In this document: positions 7,058 to 7,798 of the stretch, in pieces
Layout of the letters: the number at the start of each line of letters is the position of its first letter
Position numbering within the stretch: the first letter of the stretch is position 1
DNA from: an uncultured Bacillota bacterium
Lineage (GTDB): Bacteria; Bacillota_I; Bacilli_A; RF39; UBA660
Direction of reading: 5' to 3'
Assembly: GCA_947176475.1 (NCBI GenBank)
Contig: CAMWQX010000040.1
Coordinates: 1-7,798 of the forward strand
DNA length: 7,798 bases
Notes under the pieces: model-generated
Database searches by the model: none
The model's input: only the letters and a program-made list of their open reading frames with translations
What the model was told of the DNA's origin: nothing
Program-made: the position numbers and the translations under genes

Positions 7058-7073
7058 AGCTTTTCTTTTTTTT
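7039..7073 (+). terminator. Intrinsic terminator overlapping the end of tandem paralog 3
   Basis: AAAGAAAACTC (7039-7049) pairs with GAG and TTTTCTTT (7057-7068) across one bulged C (7060), with a loop of about 7 nt, then a T-run to 7073. The stem includes the last codons and the final G of the stop. The T-tract runs straight into the next promoter. Confidence 0.6.
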
Positions 7074-7083
7074 ATGCTATAAT
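7073..7083 (+). promoter_or_regulatory. Extended -10 promoter for the TtcA-like gene
   Basis: TATGCTATAAT is identical to the promoter core at 1294-1304, with consensus TATAAT at 7078-7083 and TG at 7075-7076. No -35 is recognisable at normal spacing. The predicted start near 7090 leaves a leader of only about 12 nt, barely covering the RBS GGAAGTGAT (7090-7098). Confidence 0.6.
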
Positions 7084-7101
7084 ACCCATGGAAGTGATAC
7101 T

Positions 7102-7798
7102 ATGAAGGATTTAAAGGAAATAAATAAAAGTATTGTAAAAACTTATAAAAAGACCATTTGGAAGAAAACTATTAAAGCTATTGATGAATATAAACTAGTT
7201 GATGAAGGAGATAATATTGCCGTTTGCATAAGTGGGGGAAAGGATTCCTTTTTACTTGCCTGTGTCTTAAGAGAAATATCTCGTCATTATAAAATCAAAT
7301 TTAACTTAACTTACATCTGTATGAATCCTGGATATAACGAAGAAAATCTAAACAAGATTAAAGAAAATGCCAAGATTTTAGATATTCCTCTTATTATTTT
7401 TGATACTGACATTTTCTCAAGCATTGATGCTGAAAAGAATCCTTGTTATGTCTGTGCTCGTAAACGCCGAGGTTCACTATATAGTAAAGCTCAAGAATTG
7501 GGATGTAATAAAATTGCTCTAGGGCATCACTTTAATGATGTCATTGAAACTATCATGCTAAATATGCTTTATGCTGGTCAATATGGATCCATGCTTCCCA
7601 AACTTCACAGTGATCACTATGAAAATATGACTTTAATTCGTCCATTATATTTAGTTAATGAATATGATATTAATAAATGGGTTAAATTCAATGAACTTGA
7701 ATTTATCGATTGTGCTTGCAAGGTAACTAAGAAAAAAACTGATAGCAAGAGAAGGGAAATGAAGGAATTAATTGCTCGTCTAAAGGAAAATTACGAAG
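7102..7798 (+). CDS. TtcA-family PP-loop tRNA thiolation enzyme (partial, 3' end outside window)
   Basis: The frame is open from the ATG to the window edge, giving 232 codons with no stop. The gene is truncated only by the window. The product belongs to the TtcA/TtuA group of ATP-pyrophosphatases, which adenylate a tRNA base and replace oxygen with sulfur, usually using a [4Fe-4S] cluster. TtcA makes 2-thiocytidine at tRNA position 32. Seen here: PP-loop SGGKDS at 44-49; the CxxC of CYVCARKRRG at 115-118 (C115, C118); ALGHHFNDVIET at 139-150; and C204/C206 (DCACK), one of which could be the third cluster ligand. The family is about 280-310 aa, so roughly three quarters is present. RBS GGAAG lies 7 nt before the ATG. 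The position thiolated cannot be told from sequence; another TtcA-like paralog with a different target is the main alternative, so I leave the symbol blank. Confidence 0.88.
   Translation, partial: MKDLKEINKSIVKTYKKTIWKKTIKAIDEYKLVDEGDNIAVCISGGKDSFLLACVLREISRHYKIKFNLTYICMNPGYNEENLNKIKENAKILDIPLIIFDTDIFSSIDAEKNPCYVCARKRRGSLYSKAQELGCNKIALGHHFNDVIETIMLNMLYAGQYGSMLPKLHSDHYENMTLIRPLYLVNEYDINKWVKFNELEFIDCACKVTKKKTDSKRREMKELIARLKENYE

Noticed and set aside
7088..7105. Five-codon ORF (MEVIL) whose TGA overlaps the TtcA-like start codon
   Set aside because: It looks like a translational-coupling leader, but its ATG lies at or before the predicted transcript start and it has no RBS. It is most likely chance.

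Overview
The window is an AT-rich, gene-dense bacterial segment with every gene on the + strand. Low GC, strong AGGAGG-type ribosome binding sites, TATAAT promoters and short U-tailed hairpins all suggest a low-GC Bacillota (Bacilli, Erysipelotrichia or Clostridia type) or a close Mollicutes relative. Trp is encoded by TGG. The six visible stop codons are five TAA and one TAG, so there is no sign that TGA is read as sense, but TGA is also never used here as a stop. I could not name a genus.

Layout: (1) 50-1282, a pyrimidine-nucleoside/thymidine phosphorylase. (2) 1329-3083, a HerA-like DUF87 ATPase with its own extended -10 promoter. (3) 3124-3876, a class I SAM-dependent methyltransferase behind a strong RBS and a weak terminator-like hairpin, so probably on the HerA transcript. 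(4) 3930-4886, 4960-5889 and 5963-7057, three consecutive unrecognised soluble proteins of 318, 309 and 364 aa. By eye they are divergent copies of one another. (5) 7102 to the window end, the 5' part of a TtcA-family PP-loop tRNA thiolation enzyme.

The genes look mostly like independent one- or two-gene transcription units rather than one pathway. Nearly every gene has its own -10 element a short distance upstream, with predicted leaders of only about 12-25 nt, and several have their own terminator. The pyrimidine phosphorylase (nucleoside salvage), HerA-like ATPase (DNA translocation), methyltransferase and TtcA-like enzyme (tRNA modification) have no obvious shared function.

The most unusual part is the tandem array of three diverged paralogs, each separately promoted. 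They share a Gly/Trp/Tyr motif, a helical KYL..F / EI...F core and a later beta-type segment, and match no family I recognise. No mobile element, CRISPR array, rRNA or tRNA gene was seen.
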